DNA of 64,000 bases, from positions 25,557,285 through 25,621,284 of the forward strand of contig CM055104.1 of the NCBI GenBank assembly GCA_029204225.1, read 5' to 3'. The notes beneath the pieces are model-generated. The model ran no database searches and had not been told where the DNA came from. It saw only the letters and a list, made by a program, of their open reading frames with translations. Each line of letters begins with the position of its first letter. Position 1 is the stretch's first letter. The stretch comes from Diphasiastrum complanatum. Taxonomy: Eukaryota; Streptophyta; Lycopodiopsida; Lycopodiales; Lycopodiaceae. The translations under genes and the position numbers were made by a program. Positions 24,002-37,924 of the stretch are shown one piece after another.

Positions 24002-24155
24002 TGATGATTTCCATTTCTTTGTGCCCACAAAGTCATATCAGAGCCACTGGTTTATTGGATTACTAGATTCTATGACTTATAATAGAACTTAATGCGTTCT
24101 AGTTCTATAGAGTTGGTTCATTCAGTTTGTGTTTTATCTCTACTACTCGATTACA

Positions 24156-24610
24156 ATGGAAGGTTCAACCTCAGAGATCAGCTTGATCAACAAATTCAAC
24201 GGAAATGAATTCCACATGTGGAAGTTTAAGATGAGGATGATCTTGATCGAGAAGGAGCTTTGAGGATACGTACATGGTTCAATAGCCAAACCGGCAGAAC
24301 CTGAACTGCATCCAGCATGGGAAGCAAAGGATGGAAAAGCACTTGTCATTGTATCCCTGAATCTAAAGGACACTCAGAGTGCTCATGTATCAAACAGCAC
24401 CACTTCCAAAGAAGTGTGGGACATCCTTACAAGCATCTACGAGACCTCAGATGTTTCCACTCATCTCTTCTTGAGGAAGAAAGTACTAACACTCAGAATG
24501 AGTGAAGGCACCTCAGTCAGCGACCATCTGAATGAGTTCCGACAGTTGCTAAACCAACTGGCTGCAATAGGTTTAGGCAAGGATTTAGTGAAAAGATCAG
24601 CTAAGCAATT
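24156..24610 (+). pseudogene. Copia gag fragment
   Basis: The frame opens MEGSTSEISLINKFNGNEFH then MWKFKMRM, and continues with DGKALVIVSLNLKDTQSAHV, SKEVWDILTSIYETSD and HLNEFRQLLNQLAAIG, all UBN2-type gag. A stop falls at about codon 36. The frame ends abruptly at about 24610, where a minus-strand RNase H begins, so two elements or two arms are joined head to head. Confidence 0.85.
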
Positions 24611-26960
24611 TCATGAAGACACATGTTGGAGCTTGATCTCTTTGGCTTGCACCTTTTCCCTCACAACATGATGAGCAATCTCGATGTGCTTGCTCCTTGC
24701 ATGGAATGTAGGATTAGTAGCAAGTGATTGGGCAGATTGGTTGTCACAATAGATGGTAGGCACCTCCTCCTCCATGACATGAAGCTCCACCAATAGCTTC
24801 TTGAGCCATAAGACCTCCTTGCATGTTGATGTCAAGGCCTTATACTTGGATTATGTGGAAGATAAGAAAATTGTATCTTGCTTTTTGGAAAGCCATGATA
24901 CTATTCCATCACATAAGAAAGTAGCAAATGCACTTGTAGACTTTCGATCCACTTTGTCACTTGCAAAATCCGAGTCATTATAGGCTCTTAAGTCAAGATT
25001 AGTCCCATTGTACAATATGCCAAAATTTCTAGTTGATGAGATATATCTTAGGACTCTTTTGGCCATTTTTCAATGTGATACCAAAGGACTTTGCATGAAT
25101 TGGCTTAATTTTCAAACACTATAACTAAGATCAGGAGTGGTTATAGTCAAATCGATTAAGAAGCCTATAAGCCTTCTATATAGAGTGGTGTTCTCAAAGG
25201 ATGCTTCATCACTATCAATAGATGCTTTTACATGTTGCTCCATTGGATTCTCAATGCCTTTACAATTCTTCATTCCAAATCTATCTAGGATGGATGTAGG
25301 ATACTTAGATTGACAAATGAAGCTAAAATACAATCCTCTTATGACTTCTATTTCTAGAATGAAGTTCAATAGGTCGAGATCTACCATTTTAAACTCTTTA
25401 GATAAAGCAATCTTTACATCTCTTATTCCATCCATTAGAGGAGTTCTAAATCCAAAAAAGACCCTTTGTAAAGATACTTTTTATATTTTTTTCTCAAATT
25501 CTGCTTACACATGGACCAATCAAAACACTCAAATTTGAAATCTACGTAACATAGCTCATTAGAATTGAAAAAAAAAAAGTTTTCTTAATAATGCTATAAT
25601 TTGGCGTCGGGGGCACCCGCAAGCATGACATGTTATTCATAGTATAATATGCAATTATCATTTGAAATAGCATATTTTTTTAACCGTAGCTCCGATTGAG
25701 ACAAAAATTATACCGTTGGAAAGCGCTCAACGAGAGCTTTCCAATGGTACCAACATGACCTACTTTCGAGTTACCATTCAAAAGCTATGGCCGGTCAAAG
25801 TTTCAGACCACAAAAAAAATTCCACATATCTCTCTTGTGCGCGAATAGAGTACCCTCTCGAATAGAGTACTATATCCGTGCACAAGAGAGATATGTAGAC
25901 TTTTTTTGTGGTCTAAAACTTTGACCAGCCATAACTTTTGACAGGTAGGTTGGAAGTAGGTGATGTAGGTACCCTTGGAAAACTCTCGTTGAACGCTTTC
26001 AAATGGTATAATTTTTGTCTCAATCAGAGCTACGGTGGAAAAGTTATGCTATTATAAATAAACTACAAACGGTAATGTACATAGAATGGTTAAGCATCGA
26101 AATTAGCGGGCAGAAATAAAAAAGAATTTGGGCAGAAAATGAATTAATTTCGGTAATTTACATTAATAAACTTTGTCAATCTACGTGGCATTCCTTAAAG
26201 GGTCTTTTTTGGATTCAGAATTTCTCTAATGTAGATCATTTCCACTTAAAATAATGTCATCAACATACAATACAAGGATAATGATCTTTCCATCATGAAA
26301 TCTTATGTACAATGATGGATCATAAGAACTTAAAACAAAGTTGAGAGAGATAAAGAAAGGGTTTAGCCTAGAGTACCATGCTCTAGGTGCTTGCTTGAGT
26401 CCATAGAGACTCTTCTTAAGAAAAACACACTTTTTCTTCATGCTCCTCCTTGATGAAGCCCTTGGGTTGCCTCATGTAGATCTCTTCCTCCAAGTATCCA
26501 TTGAGGAAGGAATTTGTAACATCAAGTTGAAACAGCTTCCAATTGAAATAGTAGCAAGGCTAATGATCAATCTTATTGTAACTAGCTTAGCCACAAGAGC
26601 AAAAGTTTCATCATAATCAATTCCCTTGGTCTGCAGAAACCTTTTGCTACAAGCCTAGCTTTATACTCCATCTTGATTATACTTAAATCTATACACCCAC
26701 TTGCAATCAAGTGGATTATTCCCTTGAGGAAGGTCAACAAGATCCCAAAAATAATTCTCTATGAGAGCTTCATACTCCACTTGCATAGCATTCATCCAAC
26801 TTTTTGATTTACAAACATCTTCATAAGAAGTTGGTTCATCAAGCATTGAAGTAAGCAAAGTATATGAGGTAAAAGATGAAGTGCCTTTCCTTTGATCACC
26901 TTTTCCATCATAAGTGAGTCTCAATGACTCGACCCTTGCACTTGTGGATCTTCTTGGAGT
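24611..26960 (-). pseudogene. Copia RT-RNase H, minus strand, interrupted by a foldback element
   Basis: From high to low coordinates: the RT start (about 26960-26661, SWMNAMQVEYEALIENYFWD, CKWVYRFKYNQDG), then [18 protein letters not shown] and the catalytic [13 protein letters not shown] (about 26441-26226). After the insertion at 25437-26233 it continues with KEFKMVDLDLLNFILEIEV (about 25400), RVLRYISSTRNFGILYNG and SDFASDKVDRKSTSAFA (about 25060-24900), and RNase H CDNQSAQSLATNPTFHARSK (about 24750). Frames shift several times. No LTR or polypurine tract adjoins the RNase H end; it abuts the plus-strand gag instead. Confidence 0.88.
25437..26233. mobile_element. Foldback (long inverted repeat) element in copia RT
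   Basis: The sequence interrupts the RT frame between the YVDD block and the next conserved block. The outer ends are an inverted repeat: CATTAGAGGAGTTCTAAATC at about 25434 pairs with GAATTTCTCTAATG ending at about 26233, continuing into CCAAAAAAGACCCTTT. Inside, about 25662-26058 is a long imperfect palindrome with arms near 190 bp (ACCGTAGCTCCGATTGAG at 25683 pairs with CTCAATCAGAGCTACGG at 26020). The loop has a CGAATAGAGTAC duplication. A 3-bp CTA target duplication is possible but not certain. No coding capacity. Confidence 0.75.
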
Positions 26961-27589
26961 CCTTGGTGGACGAGAGGCCAACCAGAGCCCAAAGTAATAA
27001 ATCTCGTTGTTGGTGTATGATGGTGGTCTGCGTGGTCTATGATTGATTGCGAGTGATAACCTACGTAGCTGATCGATGAGATAGGTCAACTTCGTTGGCT
27101 AATATCGCAGGAACTCACAAATCGTTATTGCTGGTCGACTTCGTTGATAACCGTAAGTAGGTTGCTTACGTTTTCAGACGGTTGCGGAGAGTTGAGTTGG
27201 TTCACAGACTTTGTTGGGAGTTAGTGACTTTGGTCATGACTTCCATCGTAGGAGATCGTAAGAAGGTCACTTGCGGTGGTTGACGGGGATTTTACATTCC
27301 GTTGTCATTGAAGATTTCGCAAGTGCTCGTAGATAGTATTCTACGAGTTTTAACAACTTCCTACGATTTGCGGTTCGTTGCCTTCACAAGTTGAAGTCAT
27401 GTTTTTCCATTAACGTCATTTTGACGGTGCTCTTCGGTCAGACCATAGGCAGACGATGGCTTTGCGATTTTGCCTGTTTTTGACTTTGCATGTATTTCTG
27501 CACACTGATTTAGAGAGAGGGAATTTTTGAGAGTAGAAGGAGGGCGAAGGGATGAGTAGGAGAAGATTAAACTTCAACACTCGCAAGGT
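26961..27589. other. No gene recognised
   Basis: Between the copia RT start and the short repeat at 27590 I find no coding motif. Short CGTAAGTAGG/CTTACG and TCGTAGG repeats occur at 27100-27370. The stretch may be internal sequence of the inverted LTR element. Confidence 0.3.
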
Positions 27590-27762
27590 GTTGTGGGACC
27601 GCCACCAGTTTTGGTGGGAGATACTGTTGGAGGGTTTGCGGATATCGAGGCAACTGTAACCCTAGTTAATAAGTGAGAGGGATTTGTCACCCTGCATGTG
27701 TAAGTCCAATTCGATGATTGTGGACACGAAGAAATGGAAATTATCAACTCTGATACCACATC

Positions 27763-29023
27763 TGTTGATGTTTTGGATTGATGTCAACTGATGAAACAAA
27801 AATTCTTATTAACATGATCATGGATTACTTAGAGAATGGAGTTTACGAGCTGTTTTTTTGTGTTGAATAAGATTATCAGTGTTGGAGTCTTAGACTGCCG
27901 TGAAAGAGAGATTGCAAAAATGATTAGTCATCTGAGACAGCCATGCAATCCTCTAATACTGATAATCTGATTAAGAAGAGAATGTAGAAAATATTTAATA
28001 TCTTACATATACGTTGCTCAAAATGAATGTCTCAAAAATTTTAATTGGTAAATGTGAAAGGATTTTATGTGATTCATCAAAGTTTATGAGATATGATTTT
28101 TTGAATAAAAATAATAATGTTTGTGTAAGAGGAGTGAGAGTTATTATCATTCAATGCAAAAGGATGTAGAACAATAGTAAATTTGTATAATAAAGTTGTA
28201 GTAACGACGAACAGATCACAATACAATTGCGCTAATAAGCGCATGATCCCTTGTCTTTCCCTTCTGCATGGTTGTGACAAATTCGTCTGCTAGAGGACAC
28301 ATTTATTTCTCATACATCATTGAGTGGAGCTGGTGGTGATGGATCGGAAGTACGACAGTTACCAACAAGAGAGTTCAAGATGAATCGCGATACTACAGAT
28401 TCAAAATAATAGCTAAAATTTTGAATATATCTCTCTCTATATAATCACTAACTTTGAGGAGTTAGCTACTAAAAGACCCATTCTGGTCGTTGTATCTCTG
28501 TCATTTCATCCTTTGACATATGATGACTTATGATATCTTCAATTGCTCATTTACATTTATAGCAACTAGAAGATCTTGCATTATTCTAGCTTTACATTTA
28601 CAGGATTGCTTACAACTGATTAACTGCCTAATTAGAACAGTTGTTATTGGAACGTAAAGACGTAGACAGTCTGTACTTGGAATACTGTGTATTTTTGCAG
28701 AGTGTCGTCTGTGTAGCATCCCGTGTAAAACTATAGTGTCGGATTTTTCGCCTTTTTGTCGCCTGTTAGAAACTGCATGTAAAAATGCAGTGCTGCTTTT
28801 TGCCCTAATTGTCGCTTGTCAGAAACTGCATGTAAAAATGTAGTGTCACATTTTTCGCAAAAAGTGTCACTTTTCTGGAAGTGCCTAAATGGCCCAAAAA
28901 CAACTTACATAAGTGTTGCTAAATACTTAGCTGCTCAGGAAGGTAAGTGACAATGTTGGGAGTCGGGTTTTTCGCCTGTGGAAAAACTTGAGTAAAAATA
29001 CAAACTGTAGCGACAATAAAATT
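27763..29023 (-). repeat. Copia LTR, minus orientation, truncated at its start
   Basis: This is the reverse complement of about 22940-23985. It begins TGTTGATGTTTTGG at 27763 (the LTR 3' end read on the minus strand), preceded at 27750-27760 by the primer site TGATACCACA read as TGTGGTATCA. Its distal end is lost at about 29023, where an unrelated repeat begins. With 22824-23985 it forms a pair of inward-facing primer sites. Confidence 0.78.
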
Positions 29024-29029
29024 GCCTAT

Positions 29030-29170
29030 GTTGGCAAATCTAGCTATGTCCAATAATGTAAATTATGTACATAAGTGGGTCCCCCATGTGTGATTCCATG
29101 GAGCCACATGGGAAACCTACTCTAGTGCAGATTACATCAAATCTAAAGAGTAGGTCAAGTCAACCTTTGA
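29030..29170. repeat. Unclassified repeat, copy 1
   Basis: TTGGCAAATCTAGCT, CATAAGTGGGTCCCCCATGT and CCACATGGGAAACC are shared in the same order and orientation with 32862-33003. The homology starts sharply at AATTGCC/TTGGCAAATCTAG in both places, suggesting a common element end. Class unknown. Confidence 0.6.
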
Positions 29171-30553
29171 GCAATATACTAATTGATATGAAATGAAATA
29201 TCTATTGTCTTTTGTATGCCTTGGTTCAACATGTGGCTTTTTGTTTTAAGAATGAAAACTTTTTATTAGTTAGTTGTGCAAATTCTTCATTATTCACCTT
29301 AAGCATTGTGGCATATTCTTTTATATTGATGCTAGAAAAATCACATACACCTTGAACTAATGTAATGTTGAGTATTGTTTCAACTTCATTCATACTGGTC
29401 TCAGTAACTATAGCCCTCATTTTCCCTATTTTGTTTTTGTTCAACATTGATTTTGTCGACTTGGAGGTCAATATGGAACGTAGTGACTTTCCAATAAAAG
29501 TCTCATCTGCCAAATGGTCTTCAACAATTATGAATTATATGCACAACAAATATCATTGTCACAAGTAAGTTAGTTAATATTTTGTATACACACTTTATTG
29601 ATTGGAACACATTCAATTTGCTAAAACTCATCCAAGTAAGAGGAAATAAATAACCGATAAAACTAGTGATTGTATCAAATTAAAAAAATCCAAACAATAA
29701 TAAAGTCAAATAGGTTAACACTTAGTTGAATGCAAGGGTCCCCTTTTTTTTTTATGACCTCTTGATAAAGGATAACAAATATTCTTTATTGCCAATTACC
29801 TTCTTTTATTGCTTTTTGCCTTTTTATTCAACAAGTCCATATCTTTAACTAGAATATATATATAACATACGCATGGTTTGAAATGCGACTTTCATCTCAT
29901 CGTTACTATTTTTAAGCTCACTTAAAGAAGATTGCAACATTTCAATCAATTTTTTGAGGACTTTATTCTCTTCCAAGCACATTTTCATGATATTCCTTTG
30001 ATATTTGTTTTGATTTTTCTTCTAAAAAATCTATTCTTCACATTGAATGTGCATTACAATAGACTTTCAGATTTTTACAAGAACTTAAAAGATTTCTTTT
30101 TTAAAAATCAAGATGTTGCAATGGATGTGGATTAATAGCATACAATGTTTCCAATGACCATACATCTAAATGCTTCTTACCTGTAATAGATCATATGTGA
30201 TCTTCTTCCAGAGCATGGTCCACTTAGGACAAGGAATTTAAAAGAATCGAAAAAGATGATAAAGCTTATCAACAATAAAAAATAGTAAGAAATAGTACAC
30301 TGACAATAACAAATGACTTTCAAAAAGTAAACTAAGATCAAATATAGCAAAAATTTCTTATGAATATATGGATATGGCATATTCAGAAATTGCAGCAAAC
30401 ACATGTTCGTCCTTGGAGGTCGTGGTGGTGGCAAATGTTGTTTTTTGGAGATGGTGGTAATTATAACTTAAAAGTGCTACTACCTTTTAGAAAATTTCAC
30501 ACCTTTATTGTTTATAATGTTTATTTTCGAATGTTTCCAAATTTGAGAAGAAA
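29171..30553. other. No gene recognised; one unknown open frame
   Basis: On the minus strand 29226-29513 encodes 95 codons (starting MADETFIGKSLRSILTSKST) that I cannot assign to a family. The rest is AT-rich with no visible domain or RNA gene. Confidence 0.3.
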
Positions 30554-31510
<957 letters not shown>

Positions 31511-31845
31511 CATGCTCCTTCTGTCAAACGAGTGTCAGCTCCATGGCACTCTGCCTCTGACTAGCTAGTCCTTGGGATGATGGCGAGTTGCATTGTCAAA
31601 GTCTATAGAGAGCATATGTATAGATATATGTTTTTGTTGTGCTCTAGGAAAAGCGTAGATATGAGTTCTCTAACATAAAACGTGAGGCTTAATTTGATGA
31701 CGATCAGCAAGAATATGGACTTGCGAGATTTTCAATAATAACCATATAAGTTTGGTGGCCATTCCTGATAACCTTGTTCATCGACAAAGGAGTAGTCGAC
31801 ACCATCCATCGGAGGATCCCATGATAAGACTGGTTGATATTGATC

Positions 31846-34090
31846 CTAATAGATCGGCACTACTTCTCCAAGTGATATTGTCGTGGTCTCTCTCAATTCA
31901 TAATGTGGATAGGACGTGCTCGCTTGACTGCTTAGTCTATCTAGGTATTCGTGATATGCTTTAACCTGAAGACTTTCTTCGTCAATCAATCTTACCAATT
32001 GAGGACAAGGCGTAGACATAGTAGGTGCTGGTTCTTGTTGTAAAAATGGCCTTTTTGGGCTTGAATTCCCTGGATTTGGTCTTTTGAGAATGGATATACC
32101 CAGATTTGGCACTGTGTTGGTGGTCTGTTGCTTTGTGGAACAATCAGACTTTGGTTGAATATTGCTCATTGAAAGGCAATCATCAACCTTGGTATTGCAA
32201 TTCCCAATTGAAGGATTGCTTGGACACACTTTTCCTCGGACTTTATGTTGAGTTGCCTTCAAGGTGCTTTGTTGACACAAGCTCCCTTTGTAATTCATCA
32301 ACAAGAAATCTTTGCAATGATTGAGCCAAGAGACTTCGTAAAATCCTCTGGACTTCGTCGGTTGTCAATTTCTTGACTTCCTCAGCTACCATTGGCTTGA
32401 TAGATTCTACCAGCTCTATCTTCTGTGATGTTGTTGTCGATTTGCTTGTGGGTGCATTTGCGTACTTTGGAACTTTTGTCAAATTGATTTTTTTCTCACC
32501 TGTTCCATACCCAGGTGGCACTAAGATTTTTCGCTTATAGCACGTTAAGTCTGTTTGTGGACTGGACAACACAAGTGCATGTCGATCTACATATGCCAAA
32601 TGTCGTTGATAGATCACCTCGATGTGGACATTCGGCTTGGCGATGTCTTCCTCTACATCCAAAGCATCATACCGTGTGCAGTATACCATCTCCTCAGAGT
32701 TGATAAGCATACAGAACAGGTGATGGACGTCCATTAGGATCTTCTACAAAATAAAACGATAGGCTATTATGGTCTTCTTGTGAGTTTAGTGGCATGCAAG
32801 ATGATATGACCAAGACTTCCACTTGGCCACTCTTTATTGGAGAAACTCGTTGTGAAGAATTGCCAAAAATTGGCAAATCTAGCTTGATCAAAAACCATGT
32901 AGAATAGTGTAAATTGTGTACACAAGTGGGTCCCACACATGTGAGGCCATGATGCCACATGGGAAACCCATCCTAATGTAGGTTAGGTCAAGTCAAGAGA
33001 GTTGGTCATGTCTATTTGGTGGTCATCCCTACTTTATAGGACCTACGCCTAAGTTTAAGGTGAAAATTTGACCAACTAGCTACCTACCAAGCATAACTCT
33101 AGGAAATAGACTAGGGTTTCATTTTAGGTCAAGGAGAGTGAGTTAACTTCCTTATTACATGCTGGAAATCCACCTAACTTCAAGAAGGAAGTCTAAGTTG
33201 CTATGTATTCCCTCTCTCCATAGTGAGAAGATAGAAAATTTTTGGAGCTCATTGGCAATCTCAAGCTAGTTCACTATGTACATTGAGTTTTTGTGATCCA
33301 AATGAAACCAAATCAATTTCTACTTGTTTATCAGGTTGAAGGCCGTACTACAGCCTGTAGTACACATGTGTGGGCTCGGATTTCAATGTTTATCAATGCT
33401 TTTGATTGTTTGTCAAATTGCCAATCTAAATCAACTGTTTTGTGTCTAGTTTTTTGATAGATTGTTAAGCAAGCATCCAATCACTCTTGTGGATCTTTTG
33501 TAGATCCATTTATGGTCCTAAAGTACAATACTTTCACACTCGTTATTCAGATGGATCACTTTGACATCCATCTGCTTGGTGAGCTCCTTGTCGGCTTGAT
33601 TTTATTTGTGACCTTTGAACTACCGGATCTTGTTGTTGAACTTCCTGCTCTACATTTTGTCTTTGTAAGAAGCGTAGATTATTGATTGGACATCTTGTAC
33701 TTGGATGGTCCTCAAAGCAGTATGTACATTCGTCCTTCTCAAAAAACTTTTTCTTGTAAGCCTGAGTTTGATGACAGCCGGAACTTTAAGTACTAGGTTC
33801 GTGGTCACTTGTCGTACCTGATCTGCTAAACTCTGTTGCACTCCCAAATGATTTATAGCCTTCCTCCCTTGTTTGCTTGAACCTTTAGATTTTTTTGATT
33901 TCCCATTTGATATTTCTGCGTTTGGACAGGAGTGATCTACTCTTTTATTTCAAAATAAGATTCTCCATAATGACTGCATCTTGACAGATTTGTGTCAGTG
34001 AAGTGTAGGATGCGAACTTCTTCATACCAGACTATCGTCTGGTGTATTGTTGAATTGTCTCATCAAGAAACATCTAAAATGAAGCTAATC
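31846..34090 (-). pseudogene. Gag-like frames of the LTR element
   Basis: On the minus strand a zinc-knuckle-like motif EKDECTYCFEDHPSTRCPIN (C-x2-C-x3-H-x4-C) lies at about 33680-33738. It is preceded by a stretch with QICQDAVIMENLIL (about 33960-34000) and followed toward lower coordinates by a 163-codon frame (32734-32243) with Lys/Thr-rich KPMVAEEVKKLTTDEVQRIL and a 152-codon frame (32304-31846). The order fits a gag with a nucleic-acid-binding C-terminus. The unclassified repeat at 32862-33003 interrupts it. The function of the 32.2-32.7 kb frame is unknown. No protease, RT or integrase motifs were seen. Confidence 0.5.
32862..33003. repeat. Unclassified repeat, copy 2
   Basis: Direct copy of 29030-29170 lying inside the LTR element. 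It may mark a further insertion of about 32850-33430, because AATTGCCAA-type sequence recurs at about 33415, but no target duplication is clear. Confidence 0.55.
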
Positions 34091-35063
34091 TAACAAACTT
34101 GGTAGTCATGGCTAGAATGTGGTGTAGTCTTGATGCAAGAGACTGCTTCAAGGGTTGCACAACTGTGGTGTCCCACCTTTTTAAAAAAAAATATAAAATG
34201 GAGTAGCAGATGGATGTGACAGATGGATTTAACAAATAGATATAACAAATGAACAGGATGGTGCTGGTGGTTGATGCTATGAAGGGATGAGAGAAACACA
34301 CGCAACTAACGGATTTTATTGGACAACAATAGAATGAATGATGAGAGAGATGGATAGATGTTTCACAGATTCAGATGGGGATGATCACAAAAAAAAATGG
34401 ACGATGTAATGGCACAAATGGTAACAATAATGAGTGATAAATGGCTACGATGGTGCCGATGCGATTGGGGTCCGGGGTCTCAACAGGTGGGGTCCCCGGT
34501 GACACCCCAACATAGGGGTCTAGGGGATTGCGCTGGCTCCTAGCACTGAACGATATGACTTGTATGCGATTGAATGGGTGATTGGTGTGTCAAGTCACTA
34601 GCCGATGCAACGATTGTTTTGAAATTGTTGATGTTTTAGAAGAGGGTGAGTAATAGGCAGTGGGCGAGTAATGAGAATGGTGAGTAATGATGGAATCGAC
34701 GAGTAATGAAAACGGTGAGTAATGATGGCGAGTAATGGAGACGAGTAATGATGGCGAGTTTATGATGGCGAGTAATGGAGGCGAGTAATAGCAAAAAAAT
34801 AGTTTTTTACTAGGCTCGCCGGTCTGCCAAGTAGTAGATCAAGTACTTTCCTAAAAAGGTGAAAAATAGACTTTACTCACCGAGCTAACAGAAGATGCCT
34901 CAGGGTCTGTTGTGGCCTCTAGGAAAGTGGCGAGTGAAGAAAATGATAAAAAAGTGAAAAAAAAAAAAAAACCTTGTAGACGAGTAATAAACCTGTCAAA
35001 AAAGAGAAAAATAACAAAGAAATGCAAACAAAAAATCCACTCCTAGGACTATTTAGGACCATC

Positions 35064-35081
35064 TCCCCGGCAACGGCCCCA
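35064..35081 (-). other. Primer binding site, tRNA-Asp type (minus)
   Basis: The plus strand reads TCCCCGGCAACGGCCCC, matching the 3' end of plant tRNA-Asp (CCCCGGCAACGGCGCCA) with one change. The minus strand is therefore the primer site, a few bases from the LTR start at 35089. Confidence 0.75.
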
Positions 35082-35088
35082 AAAAAAT

Positions 35089-35927
<839 letters not shown>

Positions 35928-36039
35928 GAAAAAGATTTCGACATTTCAAGAGCCGCTTGTGGTTGAACACCAGTTGCTATAGATGTGACTACAATAGTTA
36001 GATTGGTTTGCATTGAAAAAAGTGTGGGGATGCATAAGG

Positions 36040-36143
36040 AACTTACAAAATTGGTAATTTGATAATTTTTTGTTATTTTTCTCTCCTACATGGCATTCCT
36101 TATAGGGCTCTTTTGGGCTCATATTTTCTCTAATGGATGTAGT
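36040..36143. repeat. End of a second foldback-family copy
   Basis: CATGGCATTCCTTATAGGGC, then CTCTTTTGGGCTCAT and TTCTCTAATG, closely matches the right end of the foldback element at 26185-26233 (GTGGCATTCCTTAAAGGGTC, CTTTTTTGGATTCA, TTCTCTAATG). The partner end and the internal palindrome are not recognisable, so this is a partial or diverged copy. Confidence 0.55.
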
Positions 36144-37229
36144 CCATGTCTTATTATGCATAGCTTGGAGGACAAATGGGCAACCAACCAAATCATTGGA
36201 TGATTTGCCCTACTCATAATAGTCATTTAACAAAGGAATATACATGGCAATGTGTTCCAATGGAGAATTTAAAAAGCACTAAAGTGGTCCCATGTATTTG
36301 TGCATAATATCATTGAATTCAAATTTGACTCTGATTTTCAAGATTAGCTCAATGTGCTATGGAAGACTCCACAAATTATATGGTACAACAACAAATGATA
36401 ATAAAAAAAGTACTCTAATACTATATGAAATTTAACAATAGTGAAGAGACAACTGTAAATTTACCAAAGGTTTCAAATGTAGCTCATATAACAAGACCTC
36501 CACATATAACTCTCACAGGACAGTCTAGTCCTCGGACACAAGACAATACTTTCAAAACATTCAATATGACAAACTAGGGTCTAGTCTACAAATTTGTCGC
36601 AAAATGATTCCCTTAAACAAGTAGGAGCAAAATTTGGCTTTTAAGATAGCATCATGAATCTTTCTAGTTTGCATCATAGAGAAACTTATCTATGCTAATA
36701 CAAAATTGTAGGTTTTTTTGGTCTTATAATTGTGGTCTTAACTTCACAATGACTTTTGCTTCATAGTTGGTTATTCTATATTTGATGATTAAAATATTGA
36801 GCTTAATACACAGCTCAAAAAATTTCTTTTACTATTTCATGATATGTGCGCTTCATGGTATATTTGGCCATGTTAAACTGAAAGAGCATAGCAAATGCCC
36901 TCCCTACCATCATTTTAACTAAAAAGCAAGGTTGACACACCTTAAAGATTTGCAACTTTTGAGATTTAGGTGATGATCATGTTTGGGTGGTTCATTGTTG
37001 TTCTAATAAGATTGAAATTAAGAATCATTTAAAGAAAAATCCCCTTGTGATAAACCAACATGACTTAAAGAAAATCTCATAGGTAGCAAAAAAATATATA
37101 TTTAGGGTTTAGGAATGAAAAATAGCAATAATGTGAGTTGAGAGAGAGATCTGATCTCCAATATGGATAATTGTCATCAAAATGTGACCCCGATATCAAA
37201 CCACTTGTGGGCAAGGAATCCACTTGGGG

Positions 37230-37332
<103 letters not shown>

Positions 37333-37795
37333 AATTATATTGATCAAAAGAGCTCTTTGATGTATTCAAAATGATATAATTCTTACTTTTCCAAGATTGC
37401 AATGGTAAATTTGAGCTACTCTAAATCATGCTAAGCTGCTAAATTATCATGCCTTTGATGATCTCCACAACTCTATTTATGGATTTCATGGTCGCTTGCT
37501 TTGTCGTATTTAGCACTTCTAATCTACACCAAATCAGTTGAAAATAGAATAAAGACTTTGTAACAATGTCCAATAGATTATCTAAGATTGAATAGTTTCA
37601 AAATCAACCCAAGTATCACAAATATGAAGAACCCAAGGTCCCAAAAGTATGCTTGTAACTCTCTTGACCCATAAACAAGGCCGTTCAAACTAAACTAGTA
37701 AAAACCGATGCCAAAATTTGAAAATTTCAAGAAGTAATGTTGCACATGAAAGATGATGATATGACGTTGACACCAAAAAGATTGAAACTTTGATA

Positions 37796-37924
37796 CATAG
37801 TTGCCTAGAACGCGTTCTGTTCCGGAATGTGGCCAAAAAAAACGCAATTACTTAAAGGCAAAAAAAAAATCAATTTTATTTAGTACAAAAGTCAAACCCA
37901 GTACATTCCGGAACGTACTGTATG
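37796..37924. mobile_element. Possible small hAT-type MITE with TTCCGGAA palindromes
   Basis: It starts CATAGTTGCC like the hAT ends and contains GTTCCGGAATGT near the left and ACATTCCGGAAC near the right around an A-run. The right end GTACTGTATG is a poor inverted match. Flanks CTTTGATA and CTTCGACC match at 5 of 8 bases. It is probably an old copy, and the boundaries are uncertain. Confidence 0.4.

Noticed and set aside
22824-29023. Reading the inverted LTR pair as one large inverted-repeat transposon
   Set aside because: Primer sites, gag and RT motifs show that the arms are copia LTRs.
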